The notes: generated by a model from the sequence alone, not told the origin. DNA of 35,108 nt from Limnoraphis robusta CS-951 (GCF_000972705.2 NZ_LATL02000350.1:1-35108), one strand, 5' to 3'. Shown: positions 1 through 10,089, counted from the stretch's first letter. Program-made: numbers and translations.

Positions 1-477
1 TCTAAAAAGCGTAAAGGTTCTAATAACTGGGAGAAAGCGAGGAAGCATCTTGCTCGCCAGCATGAGAAAGTTGTAAACCGTCGCCGGGATTGGTTCTGGA
101 AGCTAGCTCATCAACTCACCGACCTGTTTGATGTACTCTGCTTCGAGACTTTAAACCTAAAAGGAATGCAAAGGCTTTGGGGGCGAAAAATAGGTGACTT
201 AGCCTTCGGTGAATTTATTGAAATACTGAAATGGGTTAGCCTGAAAAAAGGTAAATTAATCGTCTTTATTGACCAGTGGTATCCTTCTTCTAAGACTTGT
301 TTCCACTGTGGTCATGTCCTGAAAAAACTGGAATTAAATATTAGAGAATGGCGTTGTCCGTCCTGTTCAAGTGTTAACGGACGTGATGAAAATGCCTCTT
401 TAAATATCAAGAGAGTTGGGGCATCGACTCTTGAATTAGACGGTGTAAGACAGGTATTCGCTGCAACTGTTGTTTGA
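1..477 (+). CDS. tnpB: TnpB, IS200/IS605-type RNA-guided nuclease, C-terminal part (5' end outside window)
   Basis: The frame is open from base 1 and ends with TGA at 475-477, giving 158 visible codons; the N-terminal half lies outside the window. Visible parts fit the RuvC-like nuclease fold of the TnpB/OrfB family. These are a RuvC-II block around the Glu in FETLNLKGM (visible residue 49), a zinc ribbon with cysteine pairs at 100/103 and 119/122, and the RuvC-III block GRDENASLNI with its Asp at 129. TnpB is the transposon-encoded, omega-RNA-guided DNA nuclease that helps IS605-type elements persist; it does not itself transpose DNA. No frameshift is seen in the visible part, so the C-terminus looks intact. 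Whether a tnpA transposase lies upstream cannot be judged here. Confidence 0.92.
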   Translation, partial: SKKRKGSNNWEKARKHLARQHEKVVNRRRDWFWKLAHQLTDLFDVLCFETLNLKGMQRLWGRKIGDLAFGEFIEILKWVSLKKGKLIVFIDQWYPSSKTCFHCGHVLKKLELNIREWRCPSCSSVNGRDENASLNIKRVGASTLELDGVRQVFAATVV

Positions 478-486
478 GTTCAGAAT

Positions 487-507
487 CCCCGTCATTTTAA
501 TGCGGGG
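487..507 (+). mobile_element. Right-end hairpin of the IS200/IS605-type element
   Basis: Ten bases after the TnpB stop, CCCCG (487-491) pairs with CGGGG (503-507), with a bulged T at 492 and an inner CAT/ATG pair (493-495/500-502) around a TTTA loop. Subterminal hairpins with a bulged base are what IS200/IS605 TnpA recognises at the right end. The GGGGAGTATGTCAA that follows (504-517) resembles ends I recall from cyanobacterial elements, so the element probably stops near 517. The exact end is inference. Confidence 0.7.
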
Positions 508-567
508 AGTATGTCAAGAGATCAACAGGCAATCATGCAATCTTGCAAAAGGGAATAGGCAATCATA

Positions 568-602
568 CAAAAGGCAAAAGGCAAAAGGCAAAAGGCAAAA
601 GG
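568..602. repeat. Heptamer tandem repeat, 5 x CAAAAGG
   Basis: Five perfect CAAAAGG units run from 568 to 602. Imperfect relatives (AGGCAATC, TGCAAAAG) lie on both sides between about 527 and 625. Heptameric short tandem repeats are common in filamentous cyanobacteria. The short reading frames over this stretch are translations of the repeat and not genes. Confidence 0.8.
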
Positions 603-711
603 CAATCTTGCGCTCTTGCAAAATTTGGGAGGAATTTAAAGTGCTACTCTACCAATCGGATTTGGTATCACGAAGATTTTCTCTTGATCAACTCTACAAA
701 GATACAAAAAG

Positions 712-733
712 AGTCTCAACCGAAGCTGAGACT
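712..733. other. Intergenic hairpin
   Basis: AGTCTCA (712-718) and TGAGACT (727-733) form a perfect 7-bp stem with an 8-nt loop. No T-run follows, so a Rho-independent terminator is not supported. The rest of 740-930 is AT-rich, and I see no gene in it. Confidence 0.4.
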
Positions 734-934
734 TGAGTAATATTTGGCTATAATTTTTGTTTCTAAAAACGAGGAATTAGTTGTCTGAAGCGTTCAGTTT
801 TTTCTTCGTTAACTAGCCACCCAAACCGATTAGGGTTATGTATTTTATCCGTATATTCTCTGTTGTGAAGAATGACTTTATATACTCTTTAAAACTTTGT
901 TGATGAATTTGTTTTAATCTTTATCTATAAAGAC

Positions 935-963
935 TTGACAAACGTATTTTTATGGGTTAATAA
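935..963 (+). promoter_or_regulatory. Putative sigma70-type promoter upstream of leuS
   Basis: TTGACA (935-940) is followed by a 17-bp spacer and TAATAA (958-963). This is the best promoter-like match in the 830-bp gap before leuS. Transcription from it would give a leader of about 340 nt before the GTG start at 1309. It could instead drive an unrecognised small RNA. No T-box-like sequence was recognised in the leader. Confidence 0.4.
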
Positions 964-1308
964 AAGTCAATTTCCTGAAAAATAAATCTCTGTAGGTATA
1001 AAAAGCAACCCAGAAAGGAGTGAACTTCTGAACTTCAAAAAAACTTATAGGTTTATAATTTCTAATTAGCTATAGCTATAACAGAAGCTAGATTGACGAC
1101 ATAGAGGCGATCGCAGTTAATTGAGTGTATCGTTAACTGGCTTATTTTTAAAATGGCCGCTTGACTTGAGCAAAGGTATCTATCTTTCGGATGATTTTTA
1201 GAGATGACAATGGGAATGTCTCAGTAATCTGCAATCGCGATCTTGGGTCGGGTATTATGCAACAATAAGCAAAGAAAAACGATAACCATCCCGCACGGAG
1301 TTAGAGCT

Positions 1309-3879
1309 GTGGAGTCTCGATATAATCCTGCATCCATTGAAGAAAAATGGCAACAAACTTGGGCTGAAAGTGCTGCACACCAAACCTCAACCGATCCCCA
1401 AAAGCCCAAATTTTACGCCCTGGCGATGTTTCCCTATCCATCGGGAAACTTACACATGGGTCATGTTCGCGTCTATACCATCACCGACGTGATCGCACGA
1501 CTCAAACGGATGCAAGGCTATCGCGTCCTTAACCCGATGGGGTGGGATGCCTTCGGACTTCCGGCGGAAAACGCTGCTATTGAACGAGGAATTCATCCGG
1601 CGAAGTGGACGTATGAAAATATTGCCCAGATGAAGCAACAACTGGAACGTTTGGGCATTTCTTTTGATTGGGAAAAAGAACTGGCAACTTGTTCACCCGA
1701 CTATTATCGCTGGACGCAGTGGATATTTTTGCAATTTTATAACGCTGGACTTGCCTATCAGAAAGAAGCCGCCGTTAACTGGGACCCGATCGATCAAACG
1801 GTACTCGCCAATGAACAAGTAGACAGCGAAGGCCGTTCCTGGCGGTCTGGGGCAAAGGTTGAACGGAAATTGTTGCGTCAATGGTTCCTGAAAATTACCG
1901 CCTATGCGGAGGAATTGTTGAACGACTTAGACAAACTCCCGGGTTGGCCTGAAAAAGTCAAATTAATGCAAGCCAACTGGATCGGCAAGTCTACGGGGGC
2001 TTATTTGGAATTTCTCGTTGTGGGGATGGAAGACAAAATCCCTGTGTTTACAACTCGCCCGGATACGGTATTTGGCGTGTCTTATGTGGTGTTGGCGCCG
2101 GAACATCCGTTAGTCGAAAAGGTGACAACTCCTGCACAAAAACAAACCGTTGAGGCGTTTATCAAAGAAGTCTCCCAACAAAGTGAAATGGATCGAACCG
2201 CCGAAGATAAACCCAAACGGGGAGTACCGACAGGCGGAAAAGCGATCAACCCCTTTAGTAATGAAGAAATTCCCATCTGGATCGCCGATTATGTGTTGTA
2301 TGAATACGGTACTGGGGCGGTGATGGGAGTTCCTGCCCATGATACGCGAGATTTTGCCTTTGCTAAACAGTACAATTTGCCGATAACAACGGTGATTGTT
2401 CCCCATGATGCCGATAACGCCGATGAGGTGTTGACAGAAGCCTACATCGAACCGGGTGTGATGGTGAATTCTGGCCCTTGTAATGGGGAAACCTCGGAAG
2501 GCTGCAAACTGGCAATTATTGAATATGCGGAAGACGAAGGTTTGGGCGAAAGACGCATACAATATCGGCTGCGAGATTGGTTGATTTCCCGACAACGCTA
2601 TTGGGGGGCGCCCATTCCGATTATTCACTGTCCGAATTGTGGGGCGGTACCTGTTCCCGATGAAGATTTGCCTGTGACATTGCCGGAAAATGTGGAATTT
2701 TCGGGGCGGGGGGCGTCGCCGTTGGCGAAGTTGGAAGACTGGGTAAACGTTCCCTGTCCGAGTTGTGGGACTCCAGCGAAACGGGAAACGGACACGATGG
2801 ATACGTTTATGGATTCGTCGTGGTATTTTATGCGGTATCCTGATGCCCAGAATGATCAACAGGTTTTTGATCCGAAAATTGGTAATGATTGGATGCCTGT
2901 TGATCAATATGTGGGCGGAATTGAACACGCGATTTTGCATTTATTGTATTCGCGGTTTTTTACGAAAGTGATGCGCGATCGCGGTTTGTTAAAGTGTGAT
3001 GAACCGTTTAGCCGTTTGTTAACGCAAGGAATGGTTCAAGGATTGACGTATAAAAACCCCATCACAGGGAAATATATTCCTTCGGCAAATGTGAATGCTG
3101 CTGATCCAAAAGATCCCGAAACAGGGGAGAAATTAGAAGTCTTCTATGAGAAGATGTCGAAGTCTAAATATAATGGCGTTGATCCGTTGGAGGTGATGGG
3201 AAAATATGGTGCTGATACGGCGCGTATGTTTATCCTATTTAAAGCACCGCCTGAGAAGGATTTAGAATGGGATGATGCCGATGTTGAAGGGCAGTTTCGC
3301 TTCTTAAATCGGGTGTGGCGGTTGGTGAGTGAATTTGCCGAAAATACGCCTATTAAGTCTTCTAAAAAAACGGGAGATTTGAGTAAGGAAGAAAAGGATT
3401 TGAGGCGGGCAATTCATATCGCTATTAAGGAGATAACGGAGGATTTAGACGGGGAATATCAGTTTAATACGGCGGTGTCGGAAATGATGAAATTGAGTAA
3501 TGCACTTAGTGACGCAAGCTGTAAAAATTCTCCTGTTTATCGAGAGGGAATTGAAACGTTATTGAAGGTGTTGGCGCCGTTTTCACCTCATATTTCTGAG
3601 GAATTGTGGCAGAGTTTGGGTTACAAAGATTCGGTTCATACGCAAAGTTGGCCCGTTGTTGATTCTGAGGCTTTAGTGGTGGATGAAATCACTTTAGTGA
3701 TACAAGTGAACGGGAAAACTCGCGGCACGATTCAAGCGCCTGCAAAAGCCGATAAAGCAACGTTAGAACAGTTAGCAAAAGATTCGGAAGTCGCCCAACG
3801 TTACCTCGAAGATCAAGAGGTGAAAAAGGTGATTGTGGTTCCGGGTAAGTTGGTTAATTTTGTTGTTGTAGCTAAATAA
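1309..3879 (+). CDS. leuS: Leucyl-tRNA synthetase
   Basis: Class I aminoacyl-tRNA synthetase that charges tRNA-Leu with leucine in the cytoplasm; 856 aa from the chosen start. Visible marks are the HMGH nucleotide-binding motif (residues 49-52), the editing-domain TTRPDTVFG stretch, [11 protein letters not shown], zinc-type cysteine pairs near 441/444 and 483/486, and KMSKS at 615-619. The length matches bacterial LeuRS. The GTG at 1309 is chosen because translation then begins [14 protein letters not shown], as family members do, and because ACGGAG sits about nine bases upstream. A longer in-frame form from TTG at 1243 adds 22 residues with no family likeness. The large antisense frames over the gene are compositional shadows. 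Confidence 0.97.
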   Translation: MESRYNPASIEEKWQQTWAESAAHQTSTDPQKPKFYALAMFPYPSGNLHMGHVRVYTITDVIARLKRMQGYRVLNPMGWDAFGLPAENAAIERGIHPAKWTYENIAQMKQQLERLGISFDWEKELATCSPDYYRWTQWIFLQFYNAGLAYQKEAAVNWDPIDQTVLANEQVDSEGRSWRSGAKVERKLLRQWFLKITAYAEELLNDLDKLPGWPEKVKLMQANWIGKSTGAYLEFLVVGMEDKIPVFTTRPDTVFGVSYVVLAPEHPLVEKVTTPAQKQTVEAFIKEVSQQSEMDRTAEDKPKRGVPTGGKAINPFSNEEIPIWIADYVLYEYGTGAVMGVPAHDTRDFAFAKQYNLPITTVIVPHDADNADEVLTEAYIEPGVMVNSGPCNGETSEGCKLAIIEYAEDEGLGERRIQYRLRDWLISRQRYWGAPIPIIHCPNCGAVPVPDEDLPVTLPENVEFSGRGASPLAKLEDWVNVPCPSCGTPAKRETDTMDTFMDSSWYFMRYPDAQNDQQVFDPKIGNDWMPVDQYVGGIEHAILHLLYSRFFTKVMRDRGLLKCDEPFSRLLTQGMVQGLTYKNPITGKYIPSANVNAADPKDPETGEKLEVFYEKMSKSKYNGVDPLEVMGKYGADTARMFILFKAPPEKDLEWDDADVEGQFRFLNRVWRLVSEFAENTPIKSSKKTGDLSKEEKDLRRAIHIAIKEITEDLDGEYQFNTAVSEMMKLSNALSDASCKNSPVYREGIETLLKVLAPFSPHISEELWQSLGYKDSVHTQSWPVVDSEALVVDEITLVIQVNGKTRGTIQAPAKADKATLEQLAKDSEVAQRYLEDQEVKKVIVVPGKLVNFVVVAK

Positions 3880-3886
3880 TCAAAAA

Positions 3887-3923
3887 AGCGATCGCTTTAA
3901 CTTTAATAGGAAAAGCGATCGCT
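3887..3923. repeat. Paired HIP1 palindromes after leuS
   Basis: Two GCGATCGC octamers lie at 3888-3895 and 3915-3922. The 10-base palindrome AGCGATCGCT (3887-3896 and 3914-3923) occurs twice, so the copies can pair with each other or each fold on itself. HIP1 is the over-represented octamer of many cyanobacterial genomes. The position, just after the leuS stop, would suit a transcript end, but there is no T-run. Confidence 0.6.
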
Positions 3924-3984
3924 ATATAATTGTTGTGATTGATCTCAGGCAAAGAGAGTCGGTGAATAGAAACTTGATTTCGTT

Positions 3985-4170
3985 CTAAATTGTCGGCGTT
4001 AAATCTTCTTCTGTTAAAGACAGATTAGAACTAGAACCCGTCATATCATATCCCACAAAGCAGGGAATTATTTCAGGCATTTCTCCGCCTTCAACCCAGG
4101 AAGTGAAACTGTATTCAAACGGAAGTTTACTGATAGTGAGATATAGATTGAATATTGCTTTTAGAATAAC
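3985..4170 (-). pseudogene. Possible remnant or unrecognised small ORF
   Basis: A minus-strand frame is open for 61 codons between an upstream TAA (4171-4173) and TAG (3985-3987). It reads protein-like (KLPFEYSFTSWVEGGEMPEI, then IPCFVGYDMTGSSS) and has no ATG near its beginning. The only ATG (4078-4080) has a GGCGGAG sequence just upstream and would give a 31-residue peptide. I do not recognise the family. It could be the 3' end of a decayed gene or a very small gene; composition alone cannot decide. Confidence 0.25.
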
Positions 4171-4202
4171 TTAAGTGATATTTCAACGGCCAGATGAATG
4201 CT

Positions 4203-4262
4203 GGGCTACCCAAACTCGCGGGATTTCGTCTTCCCTGGAGTTGAGAGCAGTTGGGTATGCCC
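4203..4262. repeat. Imperfect inverted repeat downstream of the DUF4332 gene
   Basis: GGGCTACCCAA (4203-4213) pairs with TTGGGTATGCCC (4251-4262) apart from one bulged base. It lies just beyond the stop of the minus-strand gene ending at 4271. It may shape the 3' end of that transcript, or it may be a dispersed palindrome of the TTGGGT family that also occurs between ureF and ureG. Confidence 0.45.
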
Positions 4263-4270
4263 CTAGCTGT

Positions 4271-4798
4271 TTATAACCACGGGGCTTCCTGAACCCAACG
4301 CTGTACAACCGCCACAGACGGACACAGATCGCGCCGTTGCATGGTGATCACGTGTAGACGGAGAATTTGTTGGTGCAGTCGGTGAACAGGCATTTGTGCT
4401 AACTGGGTGACGGAGCCAATCCCCGCATGAAGCAACAGTCCGCAATGCTGACACCCTACACTGGGAATTCGGGCTAAATCAGCCATCGCCACCCATTTGC
4501 TGATATCCCGTAGGCTCCCTTGCAACACATTCGCCAGCATCATTTTTTGCGCTTGGGTACGACCATTTTCCAACAGTTCTGTGGTTGTGGTGATGCCACA
4601 TTTATCACTGAGAAGTTGTTGATTGCTTGAGTTTAACCCTGGAAGTTGAGAAATCGGCCAATCACAAGCTTGAATTGAACTCGGAGATTTTGATTGAGAC
4701 ACTGCCATACCATCATAAATTAATCTAGAGAACACCAAATTTCTGAGCAGACGACTCAACACAGGGCGTTTTTGATGTCCGTTCAGTTTCAGCATCAT
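4271..4798 (-). CDS. DUF4332-type helix-hairpin-helix protein
   Basis: A 175-aa protein. Residues from about 50 (WPISQLPGLNSSNQQLL) to the end follow the pattern of DUF4332 proteins: two helix-hairpin-helix-like repeats, the second around LARIPSVGCQHCGLLLHAGI. The function is unknown; HhH folds often bind DNA or mediate contacts. The first 40 residues are basic and poorly conserved in feel, so a start further in, for example the Met of MAVSQSKS, is possible. ATG-ATG at 4798/4795 is preceded by GAGGGA, which spaces better with the second ATG. It stands alone on the minus strand, with no obvious operon partner. Confidence 0.7.
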   Translation of the reverse strand: MMLKLNGHQKRPVLSRLLRNLVFSRLIYDGMAVSQSKSPSSIQACDWPISQLPGLNSSNQQLLSDKCGITTTTELLENGRTQAQKMMLANVLQGSLRDISKWVAMADLARIPSVGCQHCGLLLHAGIGSVTQLAQMPVHRLHQQILRLHVITMQRRDLCPSVAVVQRWVQEAPWL

Positions 4799-5011
4799 TC
4801 CCTCAATCTCAAAAAGAGTTTTTCAGGTGGTGATGTGGGTTCTTTATTGTAGCAGTCTGTACCGAGGGATGAAGGTATAGGCAGACACCGGGAAATTGTT
4901 ACAATTATTTGCAGGATTGTTGTCTGGTTTGTCTAGATGAATGATTCAAGTTTTCCTTAACAAGTGATCAGCTTTGGTCTTTGGAAACCCAAACTCTTAT
5001 TTTAGAATTAC

Positions 5012-5644
5012 ATGGTTAAAACAATTGCAATTTCTGAAAAAACGACGTTAAAACTCCTCCGAGATAACTTTAATTTACAACGATCTGAAGATTTGCAGTT
5101 TTTTACAGAATGGAGTCAAAACTTACCCGAAATTTCATCAGAAGATTGTCTCAGGCTAGATCAAATTATGAATCGATATTTTTACCAACTTGAGGAGGGA
5201 ATGATTCTCGAAGAAGGGGTAAAAATGATGATTGTCTCTCCTTTATTAGAGATAGCAGGTTTTTATGATCCGCCTTACAAAATGAAATTTGAATCTTCCG
5301 TTGAATTAGCCCTTGATAATTCCGAGGAAATTTTATCAGGAAGAATTGATGCACTGGTGATTCATCATCAGTTGTGGGTTTGGGTATTGGAAGCCAAACG
5401 AACAACATTTTCTCTGGGGTTAGGAATTCCGCAAGCTTTAGCTTATTTGCTTTGTACCCCAAATTTGACTATTCCAACCTATGGTTTATTAACCAGTGGT
5501 GATAATTTTATCTTTATCAAACTCATCCAACAAGAAAATCCCGTTTATACTTTATCCAAACAGTTCACGCTGTTAAATTCGGGTGAACTGTATGAAGTAT
5601 TGAGAATTTTACGAAAGATTGGAAATTTAATCATTAACTCATAA
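5012..5644 (+). CDS. Solo PD-(D/E)XK nuclease-like protein (type I restriction R-subunit N-terminal-like), copy 1
   Basis: A 210-aa protein resembling the N-terminal nuclease module of type I restriction R subunits, without helicase or methylase partners. The core reads GRIDALV with Asp113, then WVWVLEAKR with Glu127 and Lys129, then IPQAL with Gln141. This fits a PD-(D/E)XK site with the trailing Gln seen in HsdR-like nucleases. Such stand-alone proteins are commonly annotated as restriction subunits in cyanobacteria, and their real role is unclear. A clear paralogue lies at 9399. The 3' end overlaps the convergent murD stop by 11 bases. No strong ribosome-binding site precedes the ATG. Confidence 0.7.
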   Translation: MVKTIAISEKTTLKLLRDNFNLQRSEDLQFFTEWSQNLPEISSEDCLRLDQIMNRYFYQLEEGMILEEGVKMMIVSPLLEIAGFYDPPYKMKFESSVELALDNSEEILSGRIDALVIHHQLWVWVLEAKRTTFSLGLGIPQALAYLLCTPNLTIPTYGLLTSGDNFIFIKLIQQENPVYTLSKQFTLLNSGELYEVLRILRKIGNLIINS

Positions 5645-7010
5645 ATTCTAAACACAATTGACGAAAATGATCGCCTCGATGTTCAAAGCTTTCATATTGA
5701 TCAAAACTCGCACAAGCAGGCGACAATAACACCACTTTTGCTGAGAACTGACGGGCTAATTCTGCGGCTTTAGGAATCGCATTTTCCATCGTTTCAACAA
5801 TTTCTACCGTTTGATAATTCACCTGTTTGAGTCGTTGTGAAAATTGTTCGGCTGCATCTCCTATTAACAACACGGCTGCGGCTTTTTCTTGAATTCTTTG
5901 CACCCATTGGCGATCATCTCCTTCTTTGGGTTCACCCCCCGCGATTAATATAACCGGGGCTTCTACCGCCTCTAAACCGACTTCTGCCGCGTCATAATTG
6001 GTGGCTTTGCTATCATTAATCCAATCAATTCCTTGCCAACTTCCCACATATTCTAAACGATGAGGAACACCGGGAAAGTTGGAAATTGCCTCTTGAATAG
6101 CTGCGGGTTCAATCCCAGCTAAACGGGCAGCAGCAACAGACATTAACAGGTTTTGGAGGTTATGTTTTCCGACCATTTTTAAAGCATGAATGGGCAGAAT
6201 TTGATGATTATTTTGATAAACATAATCGTCTTCAATATACACCCCTAATTCGGGATTTCCCATCAGTTCAGCTTTGCCATTCACACTCGTCCAACAGGCA
6301 TCTTTCCAATGTTCAGACGCATTTTGACGTAAGTAGGGATCATCGCCGTTAATCACTTGTATTTCGGCTTTTTTTAATAATTTTGACTTGATATTATAAT
6401 AATTCTCTAACGTTCGGTGACGGCTTAAATGATCGGGGGTAAACGTTGTCCAAACTCCGATTTTCGGGGCAAACGTTGAGGAAGATTCGATTTGATAACT
6501 GCTGACTTCGGCAATCACCCAATCGACTAACTTTCCTGTTTTTAACGCGCGAATTTCTTGCTGTTGGAGGGCGAGTTCACAGGCGGCATTGCCGATATTT
6601 CCACAGGCGGGCGCGTTGAAACCTGCTGCTTGAAAAATAGCTGCGGTTAATGCAGTTGTTGTGGTTTTACCATTGGTTCCCGTAATTCCCACCCAGGGGA
6701 TAAAATCAAGATTTCGCCACGCAAGTTCCATTTCTCCAATTGTTTCTATTCCCCTATTTCTGGCTATTTCTAATACAGGAAGATCCCAGGGAACACCAGG
6801 ACTCACAACCACTAAATCCGGGGAAGTTTCCGGGTCAAAATTTTCACCTAAATTAACGTTAATTCCTTCGTTAATTAATTGCTGTTGTTGTTGATGCAAT
6901 TTAGGTGAAGTATTGCGATCGCTAATCGTCACTTGCCACTCTTGAGATTTTAGCAGTCGGGCGGCTGCATTCCCTGATCTTCCTAAACCAATAATATGAG
7001 CGTTTGGCAT
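5634..7010 (-). CDS. murD: UDP-N-acetylmuramoyl-L-alanine--D-glutamate ligase
   Basis: A cytoplasmic Mur ligase that adds D-glutamate to UDP-MurNAc-L-Ala in peptidoglycan synthesis; 458 aa. The N-terminal Rossmann-like domain starts [13 protein letters not shown]. The ATP-binding loop GTNGKTTT is at residues 111-118. Mur-type blocks follow: [26 protein letters not shown] with NDSKATN, and [17 protein letters not shown] near the C-terminus. The ATG at 7010 gives the usual family start. An in-frame TTG at 7016 would add two residues. It ends 11 bases inside the convergent nuclease-like gene. No other mur genes are adjacent, as is usual in cyanobacteria, where cell-wall genes are scattered. Confidence 0.96.
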   Translation of the reverse strand: MPNAHIIGLGRSGNAAARLLKSQEWQVTISDRNTSPKLHQQQQQLINEGINVNLGENFDPETSPDLVVVSPGVPWDLPVLEIARNRGIETIGEMELAWRNLDFIPWVGITGTNGKTTTTALTAAIFQAAGFNAPACGNIGNAACELALQQQEIRALKTGKLVDWVIAEVSSYQIESSSTFAPKIGVWTTFTPDHLSRHRTLENYYNIKSKLLKKAEIQVINGDDPYLRQNASEHWKDACWTSVNGKAELMGNPELGVYIEDDYVYQNNHQILPIHALKMVGKHNLQNLLMSVAAARLAGIEPAAIQEAISNFPGVPHRLEYVGSWQGIDWINDSKATNYDAAEVGLEAVEAPVILIAGGEPKEGDDRQWVQRIQEKAAAVLLIGDAAEQFSQRLKQVNYQTVEIVETMENAIPKAAELARQFSAKVVLLSPACASFDQYESFEHRGDHFRQLCLEFMS

Positions 7011-7125
7011 AGACAAAATGGTAGTTTCCCTGGTGAATGAATCCCTATTTTACCCTGTTTATGGATGAATGTTCGATGGGAGTTTGTCTAGACCAACCCT
7101 CCCCATCTTCAAACTTTGATTCGGT

Positions 7126-9276
7126 TTAACTCTTAACAATTGCCCCAAAATCCGCTAATACTCTAGCATGATTTCGCAACAATCCCAACAGGTTTAAACG
7201 ATTGCGTTGAATCTCTGGATTTTCATCCATAACTAACACACTTTCTGGTCCATCAAAAAAGGTGCTAACGGTTGGGGCAATTTCCGCTAAAGCATCAACT
7301 AACTGTCGGTAATTCCGGGTTGCTTGGGCGGCTTCGGTTTTCGGAACCAAGGCAATTAAGGCTTGATAAAACGCTTCTTCAGAAGGCTTTTCAAAGCGCT
7401 TAGGATTAACCCGTTTTTGCGGTTCTAACTGTACCGTATCTAAATCACCCTGTTTCGCTAAACGAGTCGAACGGTTAACCGTTTCATAGATTTGATCGAG
7501 GCTACCATCTTGACGAATACTTTGTAAGAAAATCGCCCGATCTCGCACATCCAACAAATCCTTTAATGCTCGCTCTGTATATTCTGGATCATCTTCTCCT
7601 AAAACGGCATTGACTAAATCATAATCGATGTTCTTCTCATCTTGCAACAGCGTTCTAATTCGTTGCAGGAAAAAGTCATAAAGCTGGGATAATAAATCTG
7701 GAATAGCTTGGTCGTAATTTTGAGTAAAATTAGCTGCCAACTGTTCTAGAAGTTGATGTAAATTAATCGTCAGATTCGCATCCCAAGTAATATTAATGAC
7801 CGCATTCGCCGCCCGACGCAACGCAAAGGGATCAGAAGAACCCGAGGGAATCATTCCTAAGCCAAAAATACTCACCAAAGTATCGAGTCTATCGGCTAAA
7901 CCCACCACTTGGCCGACTAAAGTTTGCGGTAAACTATCGGTTGCCCCACGTGGTAAATAATGTTCAAAAATTGCGGTTGCAACAGCTTCCGGTTCTCCTC
8001 CTTCACGGGCATATTTTTCACCCATCACCCCTTGTAATTCGGGGAATTCATACACCATTTGAGTGACTAAATCTGCCTTACAGAGTAAACCCGCCCGTTG
8101 AATTTGAGTGCTTTCAGTTTCGCTAACTTTTAGTTGTTGACTAATTAAATTAGCCCCTTGACAAATCCGATTGACTTTCTCCCGAACCGAACCTAATTTG
8201 TCTTGAAATGTCACCGTTTCTAGATTGGGTAAATAGGCTTCTAAGGGTTGCTTTAAATCCGATTTATAGAAATACTGACCATCCGCTAATCTCGCTCTAA
8301 TTACCCGTTCATTTCCGGCAGCAATAATATTAGATTTGGCTGGATCTCCATTAGAAATTGTGATAAAATAAGACTTGAGCGGAGAGTCAGCAGATGCCGT
8401 TTCTAATACCGGAAAATAACGTTGATGTGTAACCATCACCATTTTAATCACTTCCGGCGGTAAATTCAAAAATTCATCTTCAAATTTTCCCACAACTGCC
8501 GTCGGCCATTCCACTAAATTAATCACTTCTGCTAACAATTCCTCGGGAATTTCAGCATTTCCGCCGATACTTTTCGCCGCCGTTGTAATTTCTTGTTCAA
8601 TGGTCGTTTTTCGCTGTTCCGGGTCAACTTCAATAAATCCTTGACGCAAAGCCTCTAAATAGTCAGTTGCGGTGGATATTTCTATCAGTTCAGGATGCAA
8701 AACTCGATGACCTTGGGAGATGCGATGACTGTCAACTTTGTCTGAACCACTAACTAAAGTGACAGGTAAAATTTTGTCATCTAACAACACCACTAACCAC
8801 CGAATGGGACGAGGAAATCTCAACTCTCCATCCCCCCACCGCATGAACCGTTTTCCTTCTAATTTGGTAATCCATTCGGGAATTAATTCTGTTAAAATAT
8901 CAGCCGTTGGACGACCTACAATTTTCTTTTGAACAAAAACAAAATCCCCCTTATCTGTTGGGCGAATTTCCAGGTTTTCAAGTTCAACCCCTTGTTTTTT
9001 TACAAACCCAACTGCTGCTTTTGTCGGTTGACCATCCTTGAATGCAGCCGATGCAGGTGGCCCTTTGATTTCTTCTTCACGGTTGGGTTGCTGCTTCGGA
9101 AGTCCCTCTATCACAACCGCCAAGCGCCGAGGAGTCCCGTAAACCCGGATGGACTCAGACGGGAGAAATTGTTCCTCTAGCGTGGCGGGAATGAGGTTTC
9201 GCCACTGCTGGAGGGCTTGTTCGACAAAGGGGGCGGGGAGTTCTTCGGTACCGACTTCGAGTAAAAAGCTAGGCAT
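7126..9276 (-). CDS. glyS: Glycyl-tRNA synthetase beta subunit
   Basis: A 716-aa beta chain of the bacterial alpha2beta2 glycyl-tRNA synthetase, which charges tRNA-Gly together with GlyQ (not in this window). It begins [20 protein letters not shown], the hallmark start of the family. It carries the YGTPRRLAV and [16 protein letters not shown] blocks, an HD-like central region ([36 protein letters not shown]) and a C-terminal DALR-type anticodon-binding region. The length is normal and no frameshift is seen. It lies 115 bases upstream of murD on the same strand, and co-transcription is possible. The upstream region shares a 122-base gap with the divergent gene at 9399. Confidence 0.97.
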   Translation of the reverse strand: MPSFLLEVGTEELPAPFVEQALQQWRNLIPATLEEQFLPSESIRVYGTPRRLAVVIEGLPKQQPNREEEIKGPPASAAFKDGQPTKAAVGFVKKQGVELENLEIRPTDKGDFVFVQKKIVGRPTADILTELIPEWITKLEGKRFMRWGDGELRFPRPIRWLVVLLDDKILPVTLVSGSDKVDSHRISQGHRVLHPELIEISTATDYLEALRQGFIEVDPEQRKTTIEQEITTAAKSIGGNAEIPEELLAEVINLVEWPTAVVGKFEDEFLNLPPEVIKMVMVTHQRYFPVLETASADSPLKSYFITISNGDPAKSNIIAAGNERVIRARLADGQYFYKSDLKQPLEAYLPNLETVTFQDKLGSVREKVNRICQGANLISQQLKVSETESTQIQRAGLLCKADLVTQMVYEFPELQGVMGEKYAREGGEPEAVATAIFEHYLPRGATDSLPQTLVGQVVGLADRLDTLVSIFGLGMIPSGSSDPFALRRAANAVINITWDANLTINLHQLLEQLAANFTQNYDQAIPDLLSQLYDFFLQRIRTLLQDEKNIDYDLVNAVLGEDDPEYTERALKDLLDVRDRAIFLQSIRQDGSLDQIYETVNRSTRLAKQGDLDTVQLEPQKRVNPKRFEKPSEEAFYQALIALVPKTEAAQATRNYRQLVDALAEIAPTVSTFFDGPESVLVMDENPEIQRNRLNLLGLLRNHARVLADFGAIVKS

Positions 9277-9398
9277 AGGAGCGATCGCAGAATGGGCAGA
9301 TTACTAATTTTAGATGACTTAGGTATACGTTACCACCTTTAGCGGTTATTCATTCAAGTTTTATACCATAATTAAATCAAAAGATACAGCGTCAACCT

Positions 9399-10031
9399 AT
9401 GAGTCAAACCATTTCTGCTGCAAAAATAAACCTGATTGACTTAAGAGAAAAATTCGGATTACAACGGGTGAATGATTCAACTTTTTTCCAAGAATGGCAG
9501 GAAAATTTACCGGATATTTCGCCAGATGAACAGGAAATAATGGATGAAGTCAAAGCCGATTATCTTCATTTATTTGAGTATCCCCTGTTAGAATCGGTTG
9601 TTAAGTTAGTGGTACTTTCTCCTTTACTAAAACAAGCGGGTTTTTATCGTTCTCCCTTTTATATTATAGGCGAAAAAGAGATAAAATTGTTATCTCAAGA
9701 TGAAGATCTAATGATTCAAGGAAGACTAGATTTGCTGATATTTACGCCGCCATTTTGGGTCTTGGTCATTGAAGCTAAAAAAGCACAGTATTCATTAGAT
9801 GTGGGAATTCCCCAAGCTTTAACCTATATGTTAGCCGATCCTCATCCCGAAAAACCTACATTTGGATTAGTCACAAATGGAACCGATTTTATCTTTTTAA
9901 AGTTAACTCAACAAGACACCCCTAAATATGCTGAGTCCGATGTCTTTTCAATGCGACGCCGAGAAAACGAACTCTATACCGTTTTAAGAATACTCAAACG
10001 GTTCGCTGAAATTGTCACTTCACAAAATTAA
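9399..10031 (+). CDS. Solo PD-(D/E)XK nuclease-like protein (type I restriction R-subunit N-terminal-like), copy 2
   Basis: Also 210 aa, and aligning along its whole length with the protein at 5012. Shared blocks are LREKFGLQR versus LRDNFNLQR, the W-Q-NLP-IS stretch, SPLLKQAGFY versus [16 protein letters not shown] with Asp111, VIEAKK with Glu125/Lys127, GIPQALTY with Gln139, and FGLVTNGTDFIFLKL. The catalytic pattern is preserved, so nuclease activity is possible but unproven. The pair flanks murD-glyS, suggesting duplication with relocation rather than a simple tandem copy. It has no methyltransferase neighbour. A terminator-like hairpin follows at 10057. Confidence 0.7.
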   Translation: MSQTISAAKINLIDLREKFGLQRVNDSTFFQEWQENLPDISPDEQEIMDEVKADYLHLFEYPLLESVVKLVVLSPLLKQAGFYRSPFYIIGEKEIKLLSQDEDLMIQGRLDLLIFTPPFWVLVIEAKKAQYSLDVGIPQALTYMLADPHPEKPTFGLVTNGTDFIFLKLTQQDTPKYAESDVFSMRRRENELYTVLRILKRFAEIVTSQN

Positions 10032-10056
10032 TGATTCTTTCTATCAAGACTTCCAC

Positions 10057-10089
10057 AGAAACCCGGTTTCTCAAAGAAACCGGGTTTCT
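10057..10089. terminator. Perfect 15-bp hairpin, terminator-like repeat
   Basis: AGAAACCCGGTTTCT (10057-10071) and its exact reverse complement (10075-10089) flank a CAA loop. Each arm is also almost a palindrome by itself. It separates the nuclease-like gene from ureE. I recall this sequence as a frequent intergenic palindrome in Oscillatoriales, so it may be a dispersed repeat serving as a transcript end. It has no long T-run. Confidence 0.6.

Noticed and set aside
470..740. Two short plus-strand ORFs after tnpB
   Set aside because: They run through the IS right end and the CAAAAGG heptamers; the Lys/Gln/Arg-rich repeats in translation are not protein-like.
2110..2940. 276-codon ORF antisense to leuS
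   Set aside because: It lies wholly inside a certain gene, has atypical His/Arg-rich composition and no family resemblance; it is a shadow of leuS codon usage.
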